Shown: positions 1 to 5,156 of the stretch, in pieces
Position numbering within the stretch: position 1 is the first letter of the stretch
Layout: every line of letters begins with the position of its first letter
Source: Candidatus Daviesbacteria bacterium
GTDB taxonomy: Bacteria > Patescibacteriota > Microgenomatia > Daviesbacterales > UBA10151
Assembly (NCBI GenBank): GCA_016186985.1
Contig: JACPKO010000069.1
Span: forward strand, 1-5,172
DNA length: 5,172 nt
Reading direction: 5' to 3'
Notes under the pieces: generated by a model
What the model was told of the DNA's origin: nothing
Seen by the model: only the letters and a program-made list of their open reading frames with translations
Databases searched by the model: none
Made by a program: the position numbers and the translations under genes

Positions 1-7
1 AAGCGAA

Positions 8-13
8 TATATT
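8..13 (+). promoter_or_regulatory. Candidate -10 box for tRNA-Ser(GCU)
   Basis: TATATT matches five of six bases of the sigma-70 -10 consensus and lies 25 bases before the mature tRNA. It would start transcription near base 20 and give a short 5' leader. The matching -35 box would fall outside the window, so the promoter cannot be fully judged. The leader it predicts would contain the bases that pair with the tRNA trailer. Confidence 0.35.
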
Positions 14-37
14 TTTCGAGGATCCCGTCGGAATGGC

Positions 38-129
38 GGTGGGTTGGCTGAGCGGCTTAAAGCAGTGGATTGCTAATCCACGGGCGTGTAAAAAGCGCCA
101 CAGAGGTTCGAATCCTCTACCCACCGCCA
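38..129 (+). tRNA. tRNA-Ser (anticodon GCU)
   Basis: This is a complete class II tRNA of 92 nt that decodes AGC/AGU serine codons. The 7-bp acceptor stem is GGTGGGT (38-44) with ACCCACC (119-125). The anticodon stem GTGGA/TCCAC (65-69/77-81) encloses loop TTGCTAA, with GCT at 72-74. A long variable arm with a GGCG/CGCC stem follows, as expected for serine. The T arm is AGAGG-TTCGAAT-CCTCT, the discriminator is G126, and CCA is encoded at 127-129. The seven bases upstream of the acceptor stem are complementary to the discriminator, CCA and trailer, so the precursor can form a 14-bp helix. It may share a transcript with the broken gene downstream, depending on whether the weak hairpin at 146-171 terminates. 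Confidence 0.97.
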
Positions 130-145
130 TTCTTGCGGGATTAAA

Positions 146-177
146 CCGTGGGGGTCTAAAAAGCCCCGGGTGTTTTG
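146..177 (+). terminator. Weak candidate intrinsic terminator after tRNA-Ser
   Basis: The GC-rich stem CC(G)TGGGG / CCCCGGG has about seven pairs, including one G-T wobble and a bulged G. Its loop is A-rich, and it is followed by the T-rich stretch TGTTTTG. It is the first plausible terminator after the tRNA and separates it from the start at 201. The U tract is short and interrupted, so efficiency is doubtful. Confidence 0.3.
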
Positions 178-200
178 ATTAAGGAATATTGAAATAAGTT

Positions 201-734
201 ATGCGAATTTTTCAAAAGGACAATTATTTTGATTACATGAAGGAAACCGCAGAGGTAGTGAGTCCTTTAATTCCGGCATACTTCGAAACTCTCAAAGAAA
301 AAGATAAGAAACTTTTTGATCTTACAGAACCTTTATTGGCAAAAAGAATTAAAATTGCTCAGTTGAGACCGGCAATCACACGATTGTCGTATGAGGTTTG
401 TGGTGGAAAAAATTGGAAGCAAATAGCGGAAATTTGTGCTGTTATGGAAATCCATAATATGTACTTGTACTTCCATAACTGGATTTTTGATAATAAAAAT
501 CATGTTTGGCAGGACAAATTGGCGAGTGCAAGAAATAGTATAAACAACACCATTATCGCTGCTTCTCTTACGAGAGAATTGATTGCTCAGGTAATTGATA
601 AAATCCATTTGTCGTTAGAGAAAAAATTACTCATTTCCACCGGAGGTTCGAATCCTCCCGTCTCCGCCAGATGTCCTACTTTGAACTGGATTATGACTGT
701 GGATATAGGTCACTGGGATTTTTTAATACATTAG
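201..734 (+). pseudogene. Truncated polyprenyl synthetase-like gene fused in frame to a tRNA-Ser fragment
   Basis: The first 144 or so residues resemble the N-terminal half of trans-isoprenyl diphosphate (polyprenyl) synthetases, which chain C5 units into prenyl diphosphates for quinone or cell-wall lipid carriers. LRPAITRLSYEVCGG (55-69) matches the family's 'RLRP...E..GG' region. The AxE helix (80-83) and NWIFDNKNHVW (93-103) sit where the first aspartate-rich motif belongs, but the usual DDxxD is reduced to FDNK. The second aspartate-rich motif and the C-terminal half are absent, since full proteins are about 300 residues or more. Residues 145-157 (including STGGSNPPVSA) are translated from the tRNA 3' fragment at 642-669, and the last 20 residues look random. 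The upstream AGGA lies about 15 bases from ATG201, which is far for a Shine-Dalgarno site. I read it as a gene cut by integration or recombination. It could instead be a degenerate homologue that was never catalytic. Confidence 0.65.
642..669 (+). other. tRNA-Ser 3' fragment, candidate attachment site
   Basis: A perfect T arm GGAGG-TTCGAAT-CCTCC (642-658) is followed by acceptor 3' strand CGTCTCC (659-665), discriminator G666 and CCA (667-669). TTTCCACC just before it may be the end of the variable arm. A discriminator G with this arm pattern fits a serine tRNA whose 5' end would be GGAGACG. No such 5' half is present in the window, and the acceptor sequence differs from tRNA-Ser(GCU) upstream, so it is not a simple duplication of that gene. 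Known tyrosine-integrase elements use tRNA 3' ends as att cores. The fragment sits at the breakpoint of the truncated gene, directly upstream of the R-M operon. Confidence 0.85.
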
Positions 735-735
735 C

Positions 736-741
736 TATACT
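736..741 (+). promoter_or_regulatory. -10 box placing the M1 transcript start at its ATG (leaderless)
   Basis: TATACT, a five-of-six match to the -10 consensus, ends six bases before ATG748, so initiation 7 nt downstream would begin on the start codon itself. No Shine-Dalgarno sequence precedes ATG748, which agrees with leaderless translation. A good -35 box is not visible; the sequence at the right distance is around CACTGGGA (711-718). If this box is not used, the R-M operon would have to read from further upstream, through the tRNA fragment. Confidence 0.45.
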
Positions 742-747
742 TGTATT

Positions 748-1902
748 ATGCAAACCAGTCTAATAAACAGAGTTGCTGTGTTAAAATCTACTGACTGGTC
801 GTTTCCGAACGAATCGAGTCGGGGGGATATAACTGATTTACATCCCTATCCGGCAAGATTCATACCCCCTATTCCCGAAAGCATAATAAACGCTTTTTCT
901 TCGAAGAAATTAAACATACTCGATCCTTTTGCTGGTTGTGGAACAACTCTTAGGGCAGGCCTAAATGCGGGACATAATGTTTATGGTATTGATGTTAATG
1001 GTTTGGCAGGTTTGCTTCAAAGAGTCTATTCTCAACATTTTTCTGAGTTAGATCTTGTTCATTTTAAAGCTAGGAGTGAAGAGCTTGTCTTTAAGCTAAA
1101 GAAATCAGGAAATTCAACAAATAGAAAATTTCTTTCTATTCCAAATCTTGATCATTGGTTCAACAAAGACGCCCAGGATATACTTTCGACCTCAATATCT
1201 TTAATTAATAAATATTCTGGAACAAATCATATTTCTGATTTACTGAAATTTTCAATTAGTAGAGTTATCGTTAAGGTTTCCAATCAAAAGTCAGATACGC
1301 AGTATGTTGCAATTGAAAAAGGCTTGGACAGAAGTCAAATTGTTAAAATTATTTCTAATTCCCTTGATTTTGTTTATAAAAGATTTTTTGAAAATAGAGA
1401 GCCCGAATTATGGAAAGGGTTATCATCTGTTATTCAAGGTGATGCACGAGATAAAAATACTTATAGTAATATTAGCGATATTGATTTAATTATTACCTCT
1501 CCTCCTTACCCCAATGCCTATGAATACTGGCTCTACCATAAATACCGCATGTTTTGGTTGGGGTTAGATCCACTCTGGTCTCGTGAGCGAGAAATTGGCG
1601 CACGACCTTTTTACTCGGGTACTGGCAAGAAGAATGAGTTTGATTTTCAAAATGATCTCGTTTCCATCTTTCAGAATCTACACGAGATTACTAAGCCCAA
1701 CGCTTTGCAGTTTTGGGTCGTTGGAGATTCTGTAATTAAAGGCAGATTGATTGATAATACGAAAATTGTTGAAAACGCTTGTGATCTAACTGGCTGGAAG
1801 GTGATCGAAAAAATGCAAAGAATTGTAGATCGTAAACGAAGTTCTTTCCAAGGAATCGGACGGTTGGGCATCGAACACATCTTGGTAGTACAAAAGTTAT
1901 GA
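748..1902 (+). CDS. DNA methyltransferase M1 of a BfiI-like Type II R-M system (predicted N4-cytosine)
   Basis: This is a SAM-dependent DNA methyltransferase of 384 aa that should protect one strand of the system's recognition site. In order it shows LHPYPARFIP (31-40), the conserved N-terminal H-Y-R-F-P element; motif I DPFAGCGTT (59-67) for SAM binding; acidic D82 in GIDVN; a middle section of about 165 residues that probably includes target recognition; GDARD (231-235); and catalytic motif IV TSPPY (250-254), followed by PNAYEYWLYH and FWLGLDP. The S-P-P-Y form is typical of N4-cytosine enzymes, whereas N6-adenine enzymes usually have D/N-P-P-Y/F. Motif I precedes motif IV. ATG748 gives a full-length N-terminus and suits the leaderless promoter. 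It overlaps M2 by 4 bp (ATGA), so the two are probably translationally coupled. A six-G run (821-826) lies at codons 25-27. The methyltransferase call is firm; the base modified is inferred from the motif. Confidence 0.93.
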   Translation: MQTSLINRVAVLKSTDWSFPNESSRGDITDLHPYPARFIPPIPESIINAFSSKKLNILDPFAGCGTTLRAGLNAGHNVYGIDVNGLAGLLQRVYSQHFSELDLVHFKARSEELVFKLKKSGNSTNRKFLSIPNLDHWFNKDAQDILSTSISLINKYSGTNHISDLLKFSISRVIVKVSNQKSDTQYVAIEKGLDRSQIVKIISNSLDFVYKRFFENREPELWKGLSSVIQGDARDKNTYSNISDIDLIITSPPYPNAYEYWLYHKYRMFWLGLDPLWSREREIGARPFYSGTGKKNEFDFQNDLVSIFQNLHEITKPNALQFWVVGDSVIKGRLIDNTKIVENACDLTGWKVIEKMQRIVDRKRSSFQGIGRLGIEHILVVQKL

Positions 1903-3356
1903 CGGAAATAAAAATTCAAATTGTTGACTACAATTTATTCGAATACGAGAAAAACTTCTTAGCAAAGGAAATAAAAAGATGGGGGGGGATCGTAAAAGAA
2001 GGAAAAATAGAAAGAAATTCGACTCTGATTGTAAAAGGATTATCTTTAGAAAAAGCTAAGAGGTTAACTTATATAAAGAGCGTCTTTTATAGGAGCATTT
2101 TTTATCCATCTTTGCAGAGCATAAGAGAGTCTTTTAATGGCAAATCAGCGCGTACACAATCTCGTAGATATGGGCCTCATGGATTACATGAATATAAAGG
2201 ACGCTTTAACCCACAAATGCCAAGATCACTCATGCTCGCTAATTTTAACTCGACTGCGATTGTTCTCGATCCATTTATGGGGTCGGGTACGACCATGGTG
2301 GAAGCACGCGATTTAGGATATAACGCAATAGGAGTTGAATTAAATCCGTTTGCTTGTTTATTAGCAAAAGCAAAAAAGATTTATGAGGAGATACCCGCCC
2401 TAGGGGAAATTAGGTGGTCTTCAAATTCAAAGTCTGAAAATTTTTTTGACTCCGAAACAAAAGACTACTTACTTAAGTGGTTTCCCAGAAAGCAATTTAA
2501 TCAATTAGAATTTATTCAAAGGCATCTCGTACAACTTGATAGCAATCAAAGAATTATTGCCCAAGTAGTCATGAGTAATCTTTTAAGGGACCACAGCCTC
2601 CAGAATCCAAAAGATCTACGCATAAGAAGACGGGATACTGTTCCTATAGATTTTGATTTGTTAGATACCTTCAAGACTACTTTTAAAGAGATATCTATTA
2701 AACATGCTGAATGGATAAAGGAATTTAGTATTAAAAAAAGAAAAGACACGCAATTATTCAATGCTGATTCTAGAAATCTAAAAGATATTATAAAAATAAA
2801 AGTTAACGGATCTGTTTCTTCTCCTCCCTACGCAACGGCTCTCCCTTACGTAGATACGTATAGACTTTCTATGGTCGCTTTGGGCCTAATACATCCAAAA
2901 GAAATTCTCAAGAGGGAAAAAGAGCTAATTGGCTCTCGTGATGTTACGATTGCGGATAAAACTTCTTTTGGAAAACACGTTTCTATTTTACCTTCTACAG
3001 TTCAGGAGGTGATAAATTATATTTACGAAGAAATCAACAAGGACTCCGAAGCTGGTTTTAGAAAAAAAGCGGCTCCCTACGCGTTTGCTCGATATTGCGT
3101 TTCTATGTTGAGAGTTCTTGAGGAATTGTATAGTATAGAAAAAATCGGCTCTAAGAATTTTTGGGTTCTTGGTCCTAATCGTATTAAGCTAAGATCGAAT
3201 TGGTTTACCATGGAAACTCCCGAATTAGTAGGTGAGTTAGCAAAAAAAGTTGGTTTTAAGAAGGTTTCTATTGAGCCAGTACAAGCTTATAATCGCTACG
3301 ATATGCACTCAAAAAATTCTATTAGTAAAGAATCTATTTTAGTTTTTCAAAGATAA
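1899..3356 (+). CDS. DNA methyltransferase M2 of a BfiI-like Type II R-M system (predicted N4-cytosine)
   Basis: This is the second SAM-dependent DNA methyltransferase (485 aa), expected to protect the other strand of an asymmetric site. Residues 1-90 are a lysine-rich extension absent from M1, possibly related to the N-terminal region of TRM11-like methyltransferases, though this is tentative. HGLHEYKGRFNPQMP (94-108) corresponds to the M1 element H-PYPARFIP. Motif I is DPFMGSGTT (124-132), with E147 in GVELNP as the acidic SAM-ribose residue. D290 precedes catalytic motif IV SSPPY (307-311), followed by ATALPYVDTYR and ELIGSRD (342-348). SPPY again suggests N4-methylcytosine. The start overlaps the M1 stop as ATGA with no Shine-Dalgarno site, which points to translational coupling, and the nuclease start follows the stop by 2 bp. 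A run of eight G at codons 28-30 makes the gene a frameshift hotspot candidate; it is in frame here. Confidence 0.92.
   Translation: MTEIKIQIVDYNLFEYEKNFLAKEIKRWGGIVKEGKIERNSTLIVKGLSLEKAKRLTYIKSVFYRSIFYPSLQSIRESFNGKSARTQSRRYGPHGLHEYKGRFNPQMPRSLMLANFNSTAIVLDPFMGSGTTMVEARDLGYNAIGVELNPFACLLAKAKKIYEEIPALGEIRWSSNSKSENFFDSETKDYLLKWFPRKQFNQLEFIQRHLVQLDSNQRIIAQVVMSNLLRDHSLQNPKDLRIRRRDTVPIDFDLLDTFKTTFKEISIKHAEWIKEFSIKKRKDTQLFNADSRNLKDIIKIKVNGSVSSPPYATALPYVDTYRLSMVALGLIHPKEILKREKELIGSRDVTIADKTSFGKHVSILPSTVQEVINYIYEEINKDSEAGFRKKAAPYAFARYCVSMLRVLEELYSIEKIGSKNFWVLGPNRIKLRSNWFTMETPELVGELAKKVGFKKVSIEPVQAYNRYDMHSKNSISKESILVFQR
1981..1988 (+). repeat. G8 homopolymer in the 5' part of M2
   Basis: Eight consecutive G span codons W28-G29-G30 in an otherwise AT-rich gene. 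One extra G brings TAA at 2057-2059 into frame; one fewer G brings TAA at 1993-1995 into frame. Either change truncates M2 before its catalytic motifs. Poly-G tracts of this kind switch modification genes in several host-associated bacteria; switching here is inference. Confidence 0.7.
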
Positions 3357-3358
3357 TT

Positions 3359-4444
3359 ATGATAACTGACGAATTTTTATTACAGCCGAATATATACAGT
3401 ACTCAAGGAAAAAAGACTCTTTTGGGTTTGTTAGAGGAGCATTGGATTGAGAACGTAACTCCGGGGGTAGGTGACATTTATATCCTTTCGGGTTTCGGAA
3501 ACTATAATGGAGGGGTTCGTTTTTACGATATTTTTAAGAATCATATCAAAAGAGGTGGAAGAGTTTTTGCGATGTTTGCGGGTAGTACCTCTCAGAAACT
3601 TACGAGTAAGCAGCTTGTGGAAAAACTTTTAGATTGCGGGGCGTCTGTATCGGTCCTAAATCGCAAAAGAATAATGCACGCAAAGTTATTTGGCTATAAA
3701 AATTCTAATCAGCAAACTTTAATCGTTACTTCAGGCAATTTTACTGGACCTGGAATGACACAAAACGTCGAGGCTGCTATTGGTCTATCACCCGAACGCG
3801 TTAAAGAAGTCGGTTTTGATTGGGAAAATTTCTATGGCGCTTATCATTCTCAAGATTGGGATTTATATACACCGGTAATTCCAATTAATACGGCAGCCCC
3901 AGAATGGAAGCTACTTTACGACGAAGATCAAAGAATTTCATCTAAGATCGAAGAAATTGAAGCGAATACAATGCTTTTGATGCTGGGTCATGCAGACACT
4001 GTTCGTATAAATGCAGAACCTGGCACTCCTGAATCAAAAGGGTCGCAGTATTTCTGGTTAAGCAAAGATGCTTTTGATTTTTTTCCAGCCCTTACAATCC
4101 CTAATGCCCGAGGGGAAAAGCCTACTTACTCTGCCTTAGTGAAAATAAAATATTTAGATCTGGACAATTTAGAAGATGAGTCGAGAGTTACTTTTGAAGC
4201 AGGGAATAATGTTGATTTTAGACTAGGTACTGGTCCATTACGTTATACAAAACTAGCACAAGAAGGCGATATTGCTGCAATTACCCGTACAGCGAATGCA
4301 GAATATGACTTAAAAATTTATAAACAAAGTAGTGAAGATTTTAAAAAGTTAGAAAAGTATATGGTTACCTTTATTGGCCATAGGGGTAAGAAGTACGGAT
4401 ATATTCCAAATGAAACTTTTGATCAAACAATAAAAACTCCCTGA
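3359..4444 (+). CDS. BfiI/NgoFVII-like restriction endonuclease, PLD-fold nuclease plus B3-like DNA-binding domain
   Basis: This is the predicted restriction endonuclease (361 aa) of the operon. Residues 1 to about 180 form a phospholipase D-type nuclease domain with one half-site. H107-x-K109 lies in MHAKLFG, and N127 and E138 lie in SGNFTGPGMTQNVEAA. The spacing matches BfiI, whose catalytic residues I recall as H105, K107, N125 and E136, and BfiI is 358 aa. Such enzymes dimerise to build one metal-independent active site. Residues of about 190-361, including GSQYFWLSKDAFDFFPAL, correspond to the B3-like specificity domain of this family. The gene starts 2 bp after the M2 stop with no Shine-Dalgarno sequence, so it is probably coupled to M2, and it is last in the operon, after both protective enzymes. 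No controller protein gene is seen. The family is firm; the recognition sequence and Type IIS cleavage offset are unknown. Confidence 0.92.
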   Translation: MITDEFLLQPNIYSTQGKKTLLGLLEEHWIENVTPGVGDIYILSGFGNYNGGVRFYDIFKNHIKRGGRVFAMFAGSTSQKLTSKQLVEKLLDCGASVSVLNRKRIMHAKLFGYKNSNQQTLIVTSGNFTGPGMTQNVEAAIGLSPERVKEVGFDWENFYGAYHSQDWDLYTPVIPINTAAPEWKLLYDEDQRISSKIEEIEANTMLLMLGHADTVRINAEPGTPESKGSQYFWLSKDAFDFFPALTIPNARGEKPTYSALVKIKYLDLDNLEDESRVTFEAGNNVDFRLGTGPLRYTKLAQEGDIAAITRTANAEYDLKIYKQSSEDFKKLEKYMVTFIGHRGKKYGYIPNETFDQTIKTP

Positions 4445-4469
4445 AAAGCTGACGGGAAAACTTAATCAA

Positions 4470-4655
4470 CTAATTTGTGGAATCCACAATATCAGCTGAG
4501 TAAGCAATCTGCTTTACGCGATGAGCAGAATTTATGGCAGCCTGCTTCGAGGTGTAAGCCTCGCTAGCAGCTACCTTCTCGCCATTAATAGCTTGAAGGT
4601 ACCACCGATAGTATCCTGCGCGATCTTTGTAAATCACAAATCTTGGTTTAACCAT
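4470..4655 (-). CDS. Single-domain DUF1508 (YegP-like) small protein
   Basis: This 61-aa protein has the DUF1508 pattern. It shows FVIYKDRAG (6-14), RWYLQAINGEKVAASEAYTS (17-36) and a helix around INSAHRVK (41-48), ending in ADIVDST (54-60). YegP of E. coli carries two such repeats in about 110 aa; this one has a single copy, as many small homologues do. The biochemical role of the family is not established. The gene converges on the R-M operon with 25 bp between stops. A weak AGGAA (minus strand, 4668-4672) lies 12 bases before the ATG. It follows an unusually long structured leader of about 160 nt that runs from a likely promoter at 4821-4854. Nothing in the sequence ties it to restriction. 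Confidence 0.85.
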   Translation of the reverse strand: MVKPRFVIYKDRAGYYRWYLQAINGEKVAASEAYTSKQAAINSAHRVKQIAYSADIVDSTN

Positions 4656-4676
4656 AGATTTACTTAGTTCCTGTTA

Positions 4677-4776
4677 CTGATTAATACAGGGGGTCGACCT
4701 TTACGCTTACTCCCCACCCTAAAAACGAAAGAGTCTCTAGGGAGGAGAGGTAAAGGCGACTTGACCTAATAATCAG
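4677..4776. other. Imperfect 100-nt hairpin in the DUF1508 leader; candidate structured RNA
   Basis: Three stacked helices can form. CTGATTA (4677-4683) pairs with TAATCAG (4770-4776). GTCG-CCTTTAC (4693-4704, one bulged A) pairs with GTAAAGGCGAC (4750-4760). The segment 4710-4721 pairs with 4738-4749 through ten pairs and two mismatches. The apical loop (4722-4737) is purine-rich. All 28 pairs are Watson-Crick, so either strand could fold. On the minus strand it lies between the predicted promoter and the DUF1508 start, as a cis-regulatory leader would. I do not recognise a known riboswitch or RNA family. A directly repeated AAAGAGTC (4728-4735, 4778-4785) puts one copy in the loop and one just outside the stem. 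Confidence 0.5.
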
Positions 4777-4820
4777 CAAAGAGTCCGGAAGCATCCCGCC
4801 AGCTTTTCAAGGAGCCAATA

Positions 4821-4854
4821 AGTATAATTTAAGACGTTTTATTTTTTCAGTCAA
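4821..4854 (-). promoter_or_regulatory. Candidate promoter for the DUF1508 transcript
   Basis: On the minus strand TTGACT (plus-strand 4849-4854) matches five of six -35 bases and is followed after 17 bp by TAAATT (4826-4831), a four-of-six -10 box. A better -10, TATACT (4821-4826), sits at a 22-bp spacing, which is too long. Transcription would begin near 4815-4820 and give a leader of about 160 nt. It lies immediately downstream of the 73-aa ORF, so the two genes need not share a transcript. Confidence 0.45.
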
Positions 4855-4863
4855 TGACTTTTA

Positions 4864-5085
4864 CTAAGAAATAGATGGATAATCTACTTCGCTTTTGCCA
4901 GTCATGGATTTCGGTTTCGGTGTCTCAAACCATTCCGGATGAACTTTGTAGATCGCCCGTAATTCCTGTATACTTTTATCAATATCCTCAAATTTAAGCC
5001 ACTTTTTCGGTTCAAAGTTCCGGACATCGTCCCCGCCAGTAGTTTTAGAAAATAGCAGTAAAAATTCCCTTATTTTACGCAACAT
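4864..5085 (-). CDS. Hypothetical 73-aa protein
   Basis: I do not recognise this reading frame. The N-terminus MLRKIREFLLLF is short, basic and hydrophobic, but it is not a convincing signal peptide or membrane segment. The middle, KKWLKFEDIDKSIQELRAIY (27-46), is charged and probably helical, and the end is proline- and lysine-rich. No Shine-Dalgarno sequence precedes ATG5085, and the closest upstream sequence is the inverted repeat at 5106-5156. The composition is protein-like rather than random, which favours a real small gene, but it could be a chance frame or the remnant of a longer one. Confidence 0.4.
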   Translation of the reverse strand: MLRKIREFLLLFSKTTGGDDVRNFEPKKWLKFEDIDKSIQELRAIYKVHPEWFETPKPKSMTGKSEVDYPSIS

Positions 5086-5105
5086 TTCAAAATGGGAAAG
5101 TGGTA

Positions 5106-5156
5106 AAATGTAAGAACCCTGAAGGGATTCGAACTATACAAGAAAGATTTACATTT
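5106..5156. repeat. Inverted repeat enclosing a tRNA T-loop-like sequence
   Basis: AAATGTAA (5106-5113) and TTACATTT (5149-5156) are perfect 8-bp inverted arms. Between them, on the minus strand, lies GTTCGAATCC (plus-strand 5125-5134), identical to the T-loop core of both tRNA-Ser sequences at the left of the window but in opposite orientation. The overlapping sequence GAATCCCTTCAGGGTTC can itself form a small hairpin. No full tRNA folds here, since the T-stem 5' half does not pair. It may be a degraded att site or a chance match; the rest of 5086-5172 shows nothing else I can support. Confidence 0.35.

Noticed and set aside
333..608. Minus-strand frame of 91 codons.
   Set aside because: It lies entirely antisense to the polyprenyl synthetase-like sequence, whose family motifs are in the plus frame.
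1671..1919. Minus-strand frame of 82 codons across the M1/M2 junction.
   Set aside because: It is antisense to the conserved end of M1 and resembles no protein family; it is a shadow of the coding strand.
2546..2761. Minus-strand frame of 71 codons inside M2.
   Set aside because: It is antisense to the M2 middle region and shows no recognisable motif or ribosome site.
4475..4489. TTGTGG-AAT-CCACAA perfect hairpin between the converging nuclease and DUF1508 genes, as a terminator.
   Set aside because: It has only six pairs, is AT-rich, lacks a T tract on either side, and lies inside the last codons of the DUF1508 gene.
4783..4793. GTCCGGAAGCA on the plus strand resembles the GGAA-tetraloop region of SRP (4.5S) RNA.
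   Set aside because: The conserved asymmetric loop and complementary 5' arm are not present around it, and the segment lies outside the main hairpin.
4823..4828. Plus-strand TATAAT as a promoter.
   Set aside because: No -35 box stands at a suitable distance and no plus-strand gene follows; it overlaps the better-supported minus-strand promoter.
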